NCBI GenBank assembly: GCA_947652115.1
Contig: OX393572.1
Location: 11,977,923 to 12,041,922, forward strand
DNA length: 64,000 nucleotides
Reading direction: 5' to 3'
Origin: Blastomussa wellsi
Lineage: Eukaryota; Cnidaria; Anthozoa; Scleractinia; Plerogyridae
Position 1 is the stretch's first letter, and the number at the start of each line of letters is the position of its first letter. Below, one piece after another: positions 48,601 through 55,646 of this stretch. The translations under genes were made by a program, and so were the position numbers. The notes under the pieces are model-generated. The model made no database searches. It was given only the letters and a program-made list of their open reading frames with translations, and was not told where the DNA came from.

Positions 48601-49465
48601 TTACAACATTGATAGTTACTGTTAAGAGGCATCAGTTATATCAACAGCGAAATGTTGATCTTACAATGTTAATAGCTGACAACAAATGCTTGTTTTATAG
48701 TTTTATTAAAGAGCTTTTTTCTGTACTGTCCTTTGCAGAATGTTGATACTTGGGGGACCATTCAAATTTTCATGGAAGACGGGTGGTATAAGATGAGGAG
48801 CTTGACAGCAAATGTGCCTTGCGCTTCAAATGTGACTTCGAATTAGCATAGTTGTAGGAATGGAATCTCGCATCTCTTCATTGTTCCAAGCAGACAAGAT
48901 TGTACAGTTCATAAAGTTACTGCTAGAATAGTTATTTCGTCCTCCCCTTTGGCAGCATTTTTACCATTTAGGTATACTAGTTTTATGGATAAAACTGAGT
49001 TCATAGACCATTGAATTAAGATAAACGCTTATACGAAATGCTTCATGAACTACTACAACTCAATGTGGTAACAAAATTTGTCTTAAAATATGTTTTCTTA
49101 GTTTAGATCTGCTTCTTTTAAACTGCAACGTACAGTACTTCACAGTAATACACTAAGCTGCATGTCAGTGCGCGGTCAAACTTAATCAACTTACTGTTGT
49201 TGCGATCTTCTCGAGCCGATTCTTCCATGGCGTATTCATAGAGATCATCGTAGTCGTCTCTTTTAGCCTTTTTCTTCTCCACGTCTTCCTCTGATCCATG
49301 GTTGCGCCTCTCTCTGTTACGTTCTTCCCTCCGCCTTGAACTCCTCTCCTTGTCTTCTTCCCTGTCACGATATTTATCTTTATCTCGATGCTTACGATCT
49401 TTTTCTTTCTTCCTATCCCTGTCTCGGTCCTTGTCCTTTTCCTTGTGTTTTTTAGAAGAGCCCAT
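19931..49465 (-). CDS. SART1: U4/U6.U5 tri-snRNP-associated protein 1 (SART1 / Snu66), 31 coding exons
   Basis: Splicing factor of the nuclear U4/U6.U5 tri-snRNP, needed for spliceosome assembly. The ATG at 49465 opens MGSSKKHKEKDKDRDRDRKK, a basic RD/RE-rich N-terminus. I joined 31 exons with GT-AG borders; they stay in frame for 2,346 nt, 781 aa (human about 800). Landmarks: residues about 103-124 SLSIEETNKLRIKLGLKPLE, a HIND motif that binds the ubiquitin-like Hub1/UBL5; LLAEMDEEFGISNLVEEEFG (exon 7); VEEDEAQLELQLALER (exon 19); TSEFCRTLGE (exon 22); AFRFMSHKFHGKASGKMKSE (exon 29); NSGDTPLNTAALLIEKQKTA (exon 30). These match SART1 along its length. Exon ranges are in the four entries below. 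The only soft point is the last exon (19931-19970). The span contains no other convincing host gene. Confidence 0.95.
21530..21860. repeat. Degenerate tandem repeat in SART1 intron 28
   Basis: Irregular units of roughly 25-30 bp built on GGTTAGCCTA...GCACTNNGG (for example TTGGCCTACATAGAACTCCG near 21622 and TTGGCCTACATAGCACTACG near 21808). Non-coding. Confidence 0.6.
22083..22255. mobile_element. 173-bp palindromic MITE in SART1 intron 28
   Basis: Arms TAGGCCACTTCAGAAAATAC and the complement of GTATCTTCCTAAGTGGCCTA enclose CCATAATACTCTTTGTTT and its inverse. No coding sequence. Confidence 0.8.
22345..22430. repeat. Imperfect long hairpin in SART1 intron 28
   Basis: GGTTTGGGAGAATTC pairs with GAATTCTCCCAAACC, and inside it GTTATGCAAACCC pairs with GGGTTTGCGTAAC. 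The tip is about 12 bases. Probably a small foldback element. Confidence 0.75.
22555..22660. repeat. Short minisatellite (GCGCGGGAAAA motif)
   Basis: Four degenerate units containing GCGCGGGAAAACATG, alternating with gene-like spacers such as CAACCAGAGAAAA. It is related in sequence to the larger array at 24750-25025, 2 kb away in the same gene. Confidence 0.7.
24750..25025. repeat. GCGCGGGAAAA minisatellite with a 111-bp higher-order repeat
   Basis: Nine or ten units of about 28 bp, each with GCGCGGAAAA or GCGCGGGAAAA followed by ATGCAACTGGAGAA or GTGCAATCGGTCAAA. The four-unit block beginning at 24781 recurs at 24892 (period 111 bp). It lies in SART1 intron 24. The several ORFs here, on both strands, are translations of the array. 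Confidence 0.9.
25310..25535. mobile_element. ~226-bp MITE in SART1 intron 23
   Basis: The ends are CCTGGTTCACACTAG and CTTGTGTGAACAGG (inverted, imperfect). The interior is rich in CATAACGACATA and its complement. No target duplication is obvious. Confidence 0.6.
25651..25718. mobile_element. Solo terminal repeat of the Mutator-like element
   Basis: Matches one terminal repeat of the 7936-8262 element almost base for base (GAGCCCTTCGTTTTTCGTGC through GGCTATGGGGACGAGAATG). No partner repeat is nearby. It may be a recombined solo end, or a short self-palindromic element in its own right. Confidence 0.7.
26113..26285 (-). mobile_element. tRNA-derived SINE, minus copy, in SART1 intron 22
   Basis: On the minus strand: tRNA-like head (GTGTTGAGAGCATAC as an A-box region; GGTTCGATTCTCGG as the B box), then CATATGTGGGTTGAGTTTG and the CTCCGGGTTCCCAGGTTTTC body. 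Same family as 7620-7911. It sits only about 30 bases from exon 22. Confidence 0.75.
27001..27602 (+). mobile_element. Penelope-like element 3' end, family 1, chimeric 5' junction
   Basis: 27062-27410 encodes the GIY-YIG endonuclease domain: ITDHFTCTSANVIYCITCTL..KKLYIGETGRRLDDRF, one TGA stop, then the SKQHMAVCDLSLHQGSTESR and FISQIGTLNPHG end. After it come the tail, a hammerhead unit (27502-27549) and CCCAGTTGATAAAACCAAAT. The first 62 bases (27001-27062) are the opposite-strand terminal block seen at 4821, 6363 and 60727, joined to the truncated endonuclease. The copy is dead (stop, truncation) and lies in SART1 intron 21. Confidence 0.88.
27502..27549 (+). ncRNA. Hammerhead ribozyme unit of Penelope family 1
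   Basis: Order: stem I strand GATTCGCT, core CTGACTA (consensus CUGANGA, G8 changed), stem II GGGC-TAAC-GCTC, core GAAA, stem III of two pairs (AC/GT), cleavage triplet GTC, and returning stem I strand AGC...GAATC with an internal loop. Stem I and stem II pair fully. One core change (position 8) may reduce activity. The 60.8-kb copy retains CTGACGA. Confidence 0.65.
28494..28908. mobile_element. MITE family B, copy 2 (one end lost)
   Basis: TAGACCATATTCACGATAGC at the left is intact. The right arm stops at ATGGCGGCT, lacking the outer 17 or so bases. Orientation is reversed relative to 13040-13491. In SART1 intron 21. Confidence 0.8.
28926..29088. mobile_element. 163-bp palindromic MITE (family C), copy 1
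   Basis: GGTGGATTTCCACTGTCGCG at the left pairs with CGCGACAGTGGAAATCCGCC at the right. Inside, TTAGAGAC...GTCTCTAA pairs as well. It ends 85 bases from SART1 exon 21. A relative lies upstream of the SART1 start at 49604-49736. Confidence 0.85.
33482..33510. repeat. (GAT)n microsatellite
   Basis: Nine to ten GAT units in SART1 intron 14. Confidence 0.9.
33530..33808. mobile_element. Inverted-repeat element in SART1 intron 14
   Basis: GTTTTAGTAAAATCCAAC (33585-33602) and GTTGGATTTTACTAAAAC (33791-33808) are exact inverted copies enclosing about 190 bp. Just left is the AACAATTATTCC / GGAATAATTGTT pair also present near 12803-12880. Confidence 0.65.
34049..34510 (-). mobile_element. Penelope-like element 3' end, family 2 (GIY-YIG plus decayed ribozyme)
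   Basis: The minus strand from about 34451 reads a GIY-YIG endonuclease in overlapping frames: SFSCDLCDADYVGYTARHLH, then QRIVEHKNSVFGKHFLEAHG, then QGKFDCLVYEMLFIKERDPS and SIRAKLFA with stop at 34171. A frameshift separates the halves. At 34049-34098 is a hammerhead-like tail (GATAATGACGTTAGCTC, AAGGTCGAAACGTC) whose first core block is CTTGATAA rather than CTGATGA. In SART1 intron 14. It shares a protein family but not close sequence with the family 1 elements. Confidence 0.8.
37290..37429. mobile_element. Palindromic MITE in SART1 intron 9
   Basis: AGTGAAGAGTGATCATCGCA...GAATTTCC pairs with GGAAATTC...TGCGATGATCATTCTTCACT. About 140 bp, with 28-bp arms. Confidence 0.8.
38574..39074 (+). 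pseudogene. TTF/BED-like zinc-finger fragment, probably hAT-transposon-derived
   Basis: 166-codon ORF on the strand opposite SART1, inside intron 8. Residues about 50-130 read RTFRQQWKKTFAWLQFDDTK, then QEMFCTASREFSSLADKNSS, then F.TGSQAFHIGNIKAH. This is the layout of the N-terminal finger of ZNF862/KIAA1586-type hAT-derived proteins (R-x-F-x-x-x-W ... F-P-W-L ... MFC..C REF ... NIKAH). The second Cys of the expected CxxC is Ser, and the region after NIKAH, normally a C/H-containing helix, has degenerated into a hydrophobic run. No transposase domain follows. The start is preceded by another in-frame-free ORF. Most likely a decayed copy; a live short protein is not excluded. Confidence 0.5.
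39584..40026. mobile_element. 443-bp near-palindromic foldback element (family D), copy 1
   Basis: The left arm starts TGAAAGTGCACCTAACCCC; the right arm ends GGGGTTAGGTGCACTTGAAG. Pairing runs inward for about 200 bases per arm (AAAAGTTACGAAAAACTGT / ACAGTTTTTCGTAACTTTT, GGGTCTATTC / GAATAGACCC, TTTGACGTCACAAACT / AGTTTGTGACGTCAAG). In SART1 intron 8, 90 bases from exon 8. Confidence 0.9.
40385..40830. mobile_element. 446-bp near-palindromic foldback element (family D), copy 2
   Basis: Same family as 39584-40026: starts TTAAAGTGCACCTAACCCC and ends GGGGTTAGGTGCACTTTAA. In SART1 intron 7, 210 bases on the other side of exon 8. The outer TTAA on both ends could be the target duplication. Confidence 0.9.
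41205..41340 (-). repeat. tRNA-like SINE remnant
   Basis: On the minus strand GGGTTCAAATCCTGTTGGGG looks like a T-arm/B box, with TCTTAGAGTGTCC upstream. The acceptor stem does not close, so I call a SINE remnant rather than a tRNA gene. Confidence 0.4.
41432..41836. mobile_element. 405-bp MITE with 29-bp terminal inverted repeats
   Basis: Begins TACCGTAGTTTTTCGGTTAT and ends ATAACCGAAAAACTACAGTA. GGCTATAAGACACACC-type motifs repeat inside on both arms. It ends 28 bases before SART1 exon 7. The superfamily is not decided. Confidence 0.85.
43080..43345. repeat. Inverted array of TTTGCTTG(C/T)(G/A)GTTAG repeats
   Basis: Several copies of CATGTTTGCTTGCAGTTAGT on the left half are mirrored by ACTAACAAGCAAAC and CTACAAGCAAACATGAGTGG on the right. 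The same motif recurs near 57555-57625. In SART1 intron 5. Confidence 0.65.
43740..43848 (-). mobile_element. Solo 109-bp Penelope ribozyme unit with 16-bp target duplication
   Basis: Flanked by AACATAATATTAATAT at 43724-43739 and 43849-43864. The insert is only the family 1 terminus in minus orientation: ATTTGGTTTTATCAACTGGG, the GATAATGTGAATTGGCCACC block, and the hammerhead unit with core CAGACGA, stem II and GAAAC intact. No endonuclease sequence is attached. In SART1 intron 4. Confidence 0.85.
45028..45211. mobile_element. 184-bp palindromic MITE (copy 2)
   Basis: Same ends and length as 3119-3302: TAGGCCATTTCCGAGTTC on the left and GAACTCGGAAAAGGCCTA on the right. In SART1 intron 4. 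Confidence 0.8.
45225..45540. repeat. Foldback repeat, TATCAAACACTCGAGACAG family
   Basis: CTCAAACTCATTAATAATTC at the left, then the ATCAAACACTCGAGACAG / CTGTCCCTTGTGTTTGA palindrome. Matches 14938-15540. It ends about 14 bases from SART1 exon 4, close to that intron's donor. Confidence 0.75.
45665..46220. repeat. ~106-bp tandem repeat, about five copies
   Basis: Unit landmark GTGGTACTGTTTATTATGCT starts near 45721, 45826, 45932, about 46038 and 46145, each followed by GTACAAGGTGGTTCTAACTT and ATTCAAATGAAAG. Period 105-107 bp. Fills most of SART1 intron 3 between exons 4 and 3. Confidence 0.9.
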
Positions 49466-49603
49466 TATGGCTTAAACATACGAGAAGATAGCAAAGACGA
49501 CGGCTTTCAAAACGCTTTCCGGACGTTTTACTGCAAGACGGTGGCAGCCATGATGGGACTCAGCGACCAGGCTTATTTCAACTCAGCAGCCTGGCCTTCC
49601 CCT

Positions 49604-49736
49604 ACGTGCGTAAATAAAATTAGAGACGATGTATGGAAAACTTGCGTAAACGTTTACGCAAGTCGTTCATACATTGTCTCTAATTTTTTTACGCACGTGA
49701 ACGCACGTAAAAAATTACGCGACAGTGGAAATCCCA
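49604..49736. mobile_element. Family C palindromic MITE upstream of the SART1 start
   Basis: ACGTGCGTAAATAAAATTAG, then GAGAC...GTCTC and ACTTGCG...CGCAAGT, ending GCGACAGTGGAAATCCCAAG. One arm lacks the outermost 20 bases present at 28926-29088. It lies 139-271 bases 5' of the SART1 ATG, so it is in or beside the promoter or 5'UTR. Confidence 0.75.
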
Positions 49737-50680
49737 AGCCTAAAAGCGAAGCTCCGCTCCGTATTTTTGCTGGATCTTAATAATTTCTCTGAAATAAATA
49801 ATAATTAAAAACGTCAACTCCAATTGCAGAATTTCCGCTAAGAATGACCTGAGCCCGCGATCAATGAAGAAAACCAATGCCTAGTCAGCGGTCAACTTCA
49901 AAAGACGCGTTACCTCGATGAGTTTTAACCTGAGCCCGCGATCTGGTCATGTGATACTGGTCAGCGGATACCTCGATTTGACAGCTGTCAATTGACCATG
50001 ACATGGATGTCCTACACCAAAGATGTAAGCTGATAAGGCTGACAAGGTATGACTATCCCAATGGTCGCCATTTTGTGCGACGTCGTCGTGGTCGTCGTAG
50101 GGCGCCCGCGATCTATGCCACTGGCCATGTCGACTATGAAAACTTGAATGCATGGTTCTCCTATTTCTATGCATGCACGATTGTCCTTCTCTTATGTTTA
50201 TAAAATTCCCATTAGCAAAACGTTCTAAAGAAGTTCACGTAGGCCATTGATAAAATGGCTAAACTTTGACTAAACGCACAATAAACGTTCAATAATCACT
50301 TATGATTTCTTTATTTGGAATTGGAAGTTTCGATTTTTCAATCGGATTAGGACGTTTAGTGTCGGATCAGTATCAGCTGTTCTCGCTGTTTCGTCTCATA
50401 CATGCTAATTTCAATAGGCCTTCACATTCACCTTTTCGATCGTCAATGACAAGCTTTGCTACGTCATTCAACCGGGTAAAAATTTGCATTAGCAAAGTTT
50501 TTTTTGTGGCTTGTTTCCTTGCAAAAACTAGTGTATTGTTTTACTAGAATTAAACGAAAGCTCGTTTCCCGAAGTAAATTAATTATTTTACTGCAGCTGA
50601 TCTTTTCGAGAGGAAGACCACTTTCAACACGAAACAAATTAACAACAGCGCTCCGCTCGTAATCCGCTGTTCAAGAAAAG
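49737..50680. other. Intergenic between divergent SART1 and GPCR
   Basis: Must contain the upstream regulatory regions of both divergent genes, but I can name no element. 50205-50680 is duplicated, with changes, at about 52535-53467, ahead of the next receptor pseudogene. Confidence 0.5.
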
Positions 50681-51850
50681 ATGAATTACTCTAAATCTTC
50701 ATCGATCGAGAGTAAATCTGATTGTAAAAGTTTTATCTTCAAAACAGTTCTTCTGAGATATCCTTCTTCCGATTTATCTTTTGGCTTCCTTGTCACAGCA
50801 GCTGTCGTCATGTTGGCCGTTTGTCCTTTTACCATTCTGCTGAACGCCTTAGGCATGTTTGCCGTGAAAACCAAACGGCGGCTTCAAACACACCCTAACA
50901 TTCTGCTGGCTTGTTTGGCGCTCACTGATCTGATGGTTGGGCTTGTTGTACAACCCCTCTACATAACCGAGACTATTCTACTTCTACAAGGTAAAGATTT
51001 TAAAGACCTTTGTGACATTGATTTGGCATTTACCGTTTTCTCTATCATATCAATCTGCGCAACAGTGTTTCACTTGGTTTTAATCACTGGAGAGCGATAT
51101 CTTGCCATTAAACACACCTTCACTCACTCTACTTTCGTCACTAAAGCTCGCCTTATGGTTTGCTCTGCTGTGGCGTGGATTGCATCTGCCTTATTCTTCG
51201 TTATTATTTCATATTTGGCAGTCGTTTTATTCGTCTGGCAAGCAACATTGATTTCCTCAATCGTCTTGCTACAGATTCTCGTTTACAAGGAAGCCCGCCG
51301 ACATGAAAAACAGATTCTTTCACAGCAAGTTTCCTTGGAGGCCAGAGAAAAATTTCAACAAGAGAAGAAAGCCTTTAAACTAACTACCACAATGTTAGTG
51401 ACAATTTCTCTCTGTTACTTCTTGCCATTAACTATTTTGTTTGTTGCATTCCAACTTTTCAAAGAAACCGTTTCACCTGATGTTAAAACTTTAGCTCGTC
51501 ATCTTGGTCTCCTGCCATGTATTGTCAATTCAGTTCTTAATCCAGTCATTTACACAGTACAAAAAAGAGAGTTCCGAGTGGCATTCATTGAGTTGCTTTT
51601 AAGGAAAAGTTTACAGCAAGCTGAAGAATTCGAAAGAAAGTTATTTCGATCAAGAAACAACGCTGTGAGACCGCAAGATGGACAAGAAGGAGAACGACAG
51701 GAAGAGATCATGTTGTCGAACGACGAACTGCAGCTCACGACAGCGACAACCAATGCTGGGGTTCTCGCTGCGGGCGCTAATGTCGATGGAAACATCATTC
51801 TCGCTACACAGAACGAGCCTGTCTCCTCAAATGCAGTCAACAGTATATAG
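50681..51850 (+). CDS. Rhodopsin-like (class A) GPCR, intact, single exon
   Basis: 389 residues. Seven hydrophobic segments are visible: TM1 about 34-60 (VTAAVVMLAVCPFTILLNAL), TM2 about 72-95 (NILLACLALTDLMVGLVVQP, the LAxxD motif), TM3 about 111-133 ending in GERYLAIKHTF (E-R-Y at the DRY site), TM4 about 152-176, TM5 about 179-200, TM6 about 235-260 (SLCYFLPLTILFVAFQLF, lacking the usual CWxP Trp), TM7 about 270-290 (LPCIVNSVLNPVIYTVQKRE, the NPxxY motif). Second loop is very short. A Cys (about 104) precedes TM3. The tail is long, charged then Thr/Ala-rich. A plasma-membrane receptor; ligand unknown. The ATG opens MNYSKSSSIESKSD, and the paralogue at 59041 starts at the same point. AATAAA signals follow at 52036 and 52057. 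Confidence 0.95.
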   Translation: MNYSKSSSIESKSDCKSFIFKTVLLRYPSSDLSFGFLVTAAVVMLAVCPFTILLNALGMFAVKTKRRLQTHPNILLACLALTDLMVGLVVQPLYITETILLLQGKDFKDLCDIDLAFTVFSIISICATVFHLVLITGERYLAIKHTFTHSTFVTKARLMVCSAVAWIASALFFVIISYLAVVLFVWQATLISSIVLLQILVYKEARRHEKQILSQQVSLEAREKFQQEKKAFKLTTTMLVTISLCYFLPLTILFVAFQLFKETVSPDVKTLARHLGLLPCIVNSVLNPVIYTVQKREFRVAFIELLLRKSLQQAEEFERKLFRSRNNAVRPQDGQEGERQEEIMLSNDELQLTTATTNAGVLAAGANVDGNIILATQNEPVSSNAVNSI

Positions 51851-52035
51851 GAAGAAGATGGCGACGGAAGGATGCAAAAGCCGGTATGCAATAAAAGAAG
51901 CAGCTATGCATATCCATTGGGAAAAACCTACTTGTAAAACGGACAGTTTCACGGTTCGGCACATGTGTAAGCCTATTCAACTCTATTATCTATGAATCAA
52001 TCGCTTTCGAGTTGTGAACTCGTGCCTGTGTCCAG

Positions 52036-52062
52036 AATAAATTCGACGGGCCGGACAATAAA
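52036..52062 (+). terminator. Two candidate poly(A) signals for the GPCR
   Basis: AATAAA at 52036-52041 and 52057-52062, 186-212 bases after the stop codon. Confidence 0.55.
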
Positions 52063-52662
52063 TACGATGTTTAACACTGAGTTTCACATTTTCTAGCTGT
52101 GAAAATCCGTTGACATTCTTTCAGGATCTACTCATGTACATACATACATACCTTTAGTTACACTGATCTTTACATTTTACAGACCAAAACTAATTAACAG
52201 AATGATGAAAAATAGTAATCGTTTTTTCCGCTCGATGTAAACTCAGTTCCGTGGCTCAACTTTGCACTTTTTTTGCATTATTTTCCGAGTTCAGTGGCTC
52301 AAAGTTACTTTAATTAATGTAGCCGTTCCCATCCAGCCGTTTAAAAATTTCTCTTAGCCGTTCAGCCGTTCGACCTTTTTCCTCCAACTCCAACTGGTGC
52401 ATGCACTTACCATCACATTGAAACTCCTAGCATACCATATCAAGATTTGAAAGAGCTGCAGATTTTTATTACTTCTATAAATCGATTGTGCAGTCATCGT
52501 CCTCAGCTGACTGAGAAATTATCCCAATGAAAATGTTCTTTCTAAAGAAGTTCTCGTAAGTAGCAATTGATAAGTGCCACTTTGACTAAACGCCCAATAA
52601 ACGTACCTTAATTACCTTATTTGGGATTGTGAATATCGAAAATGTTTTCGCTGTCGTTGTAT

Positions 52663-53059
52663 GAGCACTGCAGACTTGCCAACTCTTGATGAAGGAAAAT
52701 CTGGAGACCCGTGGAAAAAGATCGGGAGATTGTACAAAAAGTAGTAAGATTCTATTTTTTTCCGATCAAGATTAAACAAACCCATTTTCCATCGAGATAA
52801 AATTCTAAGCATAAACAAAAATCACAGTAGCTCGGTACAAAATAGTAAGAACAGTGTTCTCCTTTATTAGTTTACACCTTTATGGCACTAGCATTCCACG
52901 TTAATTGTCCATATTTATTCAACAAGATAATTTATTTCATTTAAGAATGATTTTTCCCCAAACCCGTGAGATTGGGAGCCTTGTCGTGAGACCGTGAGAA
53001 ATGACAAAAAATCGTGAGACTCACGACAGAACCGTGAGAGTTGGCAGGTCTGGGCACTG
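52663..53059. mobile_element. 397-bp inverted-repeat element inserted upstream of a GPCR copy
   Basis: The ends are GAGCACTGCAGACTTGCCAA and AGTTGGCAGGTCTGGGCACTG (imperfect). The flanks together correspond to about 50330 in the intact gene's upstream region, where no such insert exists, so it arrived after the duplication. No coding sequence. Confidence 0.7.
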
Positions 53060-53467
53060 TTTCGATTTTTCAATCGGATTAGGACGTTTAGTATCGGTCA
53101 TTCCCTCGAATCAGTATTGTCACCTTGAAAACTGGGAAATCAACCCAGTTAAGTAACCTTCAGTTGGAGAAACATTGAAGCCATAATGAGCACTGTTTCA
53201 ATTTTCCAATCGGATTAGTATCGATGACAAGCTTTGCTACGTCTTTCAACCGGGTAAAACTTTGCATTAGCAGAGTTTCTTTGTGACGTGCTTTCTTCCG
53301 AAAACTAGTGCATTGTTTTCCTAGAATTAAGCGAAAGCTCGTTTCCCGAAAAAGTAATTATTCTACTGCAGTTGCATAAAGAAATGATATTTCCGAGAGG
53401 AAGATCGCTTTCAGCACGAAACAAATTAATAGCAACGTTCCGCTCGTAATCCGCTGTTCAAAGAAAG

Positions 53468-54292
53468 ATGAATTTCTCTTAATTTTTATCGATCGAGAGT
53501 AAAACTGATTGTAAAAGCTTTATCTTCAAAACCGTTCTTCTACAATATTCTTCTACCGATTTATCTTTTGGTTTGAATTGCTTGTTGCAGCAGCTGTTCT
53601 CATCCTAACCGCTTGTCCTTTAACCATTTTGTTGAATGCCCTAGGCCCGGTTCAGACGCCGAACTTTTCACGAGCCGAACTCAATTCGAATTTGGACCGG
53701 CCCAAATTAACAAAAGTACGCCTGTTGATTGAGACCCCGTTCTTTTTGGCCGTTCCTAATACAGTTCCAGTAAAACCAGTCAAACTGGTCAGCAGTACAT
53801 TATATAATTTATGCATTTGGATCGGCACATGAGATGTACGGCGTCTGAATCAAAGCCGTTCCAAACGCGTTCCAAAGGCGAAATTCTCGGTCAAGCCAGG
53901 CGGGAAGAACGGGTGAGCCGTTCCAAATTGATTCAGACGCCGATCTTTTCATGTACTTAATTCAAGGAATTAGGTTCGGCTCATGAAAAGATCAGCGTCT
54001 GAACCGGGCCTAAGTCATGTTTGCCGTGAACACCAAACGACGACTAACATCCTAACATCGACACACCCTAACATCGATTTATTTTGGTTTGTTTGGCGCT
54101 CACCGATCTGATGGTTGGGCTTGTTGTACAACCCCTTTAGATAGCCAAGACTATTCTACTTCTACAAGGGAAAGATCTTACAGAATTTTGCAACATTAAT
54201 TTGGTATATACTGTGTCCTTTTTTATGTTGGTTTCGAAAGATCGTTAAACTTTGTTTTAATCAGCGGAGAGCGATATCTTGCCATTAAACAA
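53468..54292 (+). pseudogene. GPCR pseudogene interrupted by a MITE
   Basis: A copy of the 50681 gene. It opens MNFS then TAA, so codon 5 is a stop; a second stop follows in TTTGGTTTGAATTG. TM1 (AAVLILTACPLTILLNAL) runs into a 367-bp MITE, then resumes at GTCATGTTTGCCGTGAACAC with a small internal duplication (CTAACATC repeats), TM2 (LTDLMVGLVVQP), a TAG, and part of TM3. Homology stops after GAGCGATATCTTGCCATTAA (about 54292). The 3' half is missing and PLE sequence follows from about 54615. Confidence 0.88.
53644..54010. mobile_element. 367-bp MITE with TA target duplication
   Basis: The ends are GGCCCGGTTCAGACGC and GCGTCTGAACCGGGCC, exact inverted repeats of 16 bp within longer arms of about 40 bp. 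It sits between two TA dinucleotides (53642-53643, 54011-54012), where the intact paralogue has one TA. A Tc1/mariner-like or PIF-like origin is possible; TA alone cannot decide. Confidence 0.88.
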
Positions 54293-54614
54293 ATCGAAGG
54301 TACCTTCTCGATGTTCCTTCAAGTACGTCACTGGTCGTCATTTATTGAGACTGCCTATTTCCAGAGAAAATATGTAAAAAATGTAGCCGACTGGTTAGAG
54401 AAGAACAATCTTTCAAAATTCAAATCTGCTTTTGTTTGCTTTCCGGCTTTATCGTTCTGTTCGCTGGCCATTCTTTCGAGGAAGTGACGAGACGTGCGAG
54501 TTAAAGTTTTGCCTTTAGTTTTCTTTATAAAATGGAGTCGTTATGATTTCTTACGCTACATATGTAGTCTCTGTTATTCACCAGTGTTCTCTACGAACCC
54601 ACAGATTCTCATAT

Positions 54615-55646
54615 TTGTTTGTTGTATTCATCTTCACATCCATCACATGTCAAGAATTCCATTCCTTATTCTCAGTTTCTTAGACTTCGCCGTCTTTGTA
54701 GTGGCGGCTATGATTTTTCCTTAAAATCAGAGGAATTGTGCAATTTCTTCGACAAACGCGGCTATCCTGCTTCAAGCGGGCCATCATCGCGCCCAACAAA
54801 TTGATCGACAGTCAGCACTATAAACATCACCAAGAGAAAACAACGATAGAATTTCATTCACCCTCACATTTCACCCTCACAACCACGCAGTAAAATCCAT
54901 CATTATAAAAAACTTTAAATTACTTCAAAATGATCCCGATACTGGTAGAATCTTTTCGCAACCTCCATTAATTTCATTCAAACGCGACAAAAACATAGGT
55001 AACTTTTTAGTCAGAAGTGCATTCTAAACTAGTGATCAACCCGGAACTTTTAAATGCGCTCGCGCACGATGCAAAACATGCCCTTTCATTGGCAACGTTG
55101 ATAAAATATCGATCTATCAAGATCACTGATCATTTCACTTGCACCTCAGCCAATGCCATCTACTGTATAACTTGCACTCTTCGCAAAAAGTTGTACATTG
55201 GCAAAACAGGGAGACGACTGGGCGACCGATTCCGACAACACCTTCGTGACGTAGAGAAAGACTATAAAAATGCGTCTAAACCGATCGCGAGACACTTTAA
55301 CCTCCCCAATCATTCTAAGCAACATATGGCAGTCTGCGACCTTTCCCTTCATCAAGGAAACACGGAAAGCGGCAAAACTCTAGAACAAAAATTTATTTTT
55401 CAAATCGGCACTCTTAATCCTCACGGTATCAACGAACGCTTTTCATTCAACTAATCTATTCTGTTGTTTTTCACGTTACCAGGCACCAACCAATAGCGTA
55501 GTTCCATCTTTCTGTATATAAACCACACACGACCCACAATTCCCCGATTCGCTCCGACGAAGGGCTAACGCCCAAAACGTCAGCTTTCGAATCTCTTAAC
55601 GGTGGCCAATTGACATTATCAACCCAGCTGATAAAACCAAATTATT
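54615..55646 (+). mobile_element. Penelope-like element, reverse-transcriptase tail plus GIY-YIG, family 1
   Basis: The longest PLE copy. 54619-54770: SHPSHVKNSIPYSQFLRLRR..CSGGYDFSLKSEELCNFFDK, the thumb end of a Penelope RT. Then a broken linker, then ISFKRDKNIGNFLVRSAF (stop), TFKCARARCKTCPFIGN, then an open 145-codon stretch (55017-55454) with ITDHFTCTSANAIYCITCTL and KKLYIGKTGRRLGDRFRQHL (GIY-YIG and its downstream Arg). The ribozyme copy at 55546-55593 has AAAAC for GAAAC and CCGACGA for CUGACGA. Ends CCAGCTGATAAAACCAAATT. Stops and frameshifts show it is dead; the RT palm is absent. Confidence 0.88.

Larger units (their letters stand above)
41864..49465 (-). other. SART1: SART1 exons 1-7
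   Basis: Exon 1 49195-49465 (residues 1-90, charged RS/RD-like region); 2 47170-47233; 3 46412-46473 (exons 2 and 3 together encode the HIND motif, split at EET/NKL); 4 45554-45627; 5 43624-43679 (KRKLEEMREKRRINKKLG); 6 42595-42706 (GKVKSLGAADSDDDND, then a Lys/Glu helix); 7 41864-41953 (AQLLAEMDEEFGISNLVEEE). Each border is a GT donor and an AG acceptor on the minus strand, and the phases 1,2,1,0,2,0,0 run through consistently. Intron 1 (about 2 kb) has no feature I recognise. Confidence 0.92.

Noticed and set aside
49388..49780. 130-codon plus ORF
   Set aside because: Antisense to SART1 exon 1 and then reads through a MITE; openness follows from the purine-rich exon.
55017..55454. 145-codon GIY-YIG protein as a host gene
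   Set aside because: Same domain, in the same order before the ribozyme terminus, appears in other truncated PLE copies; the upstream frame has a stop at SAF.
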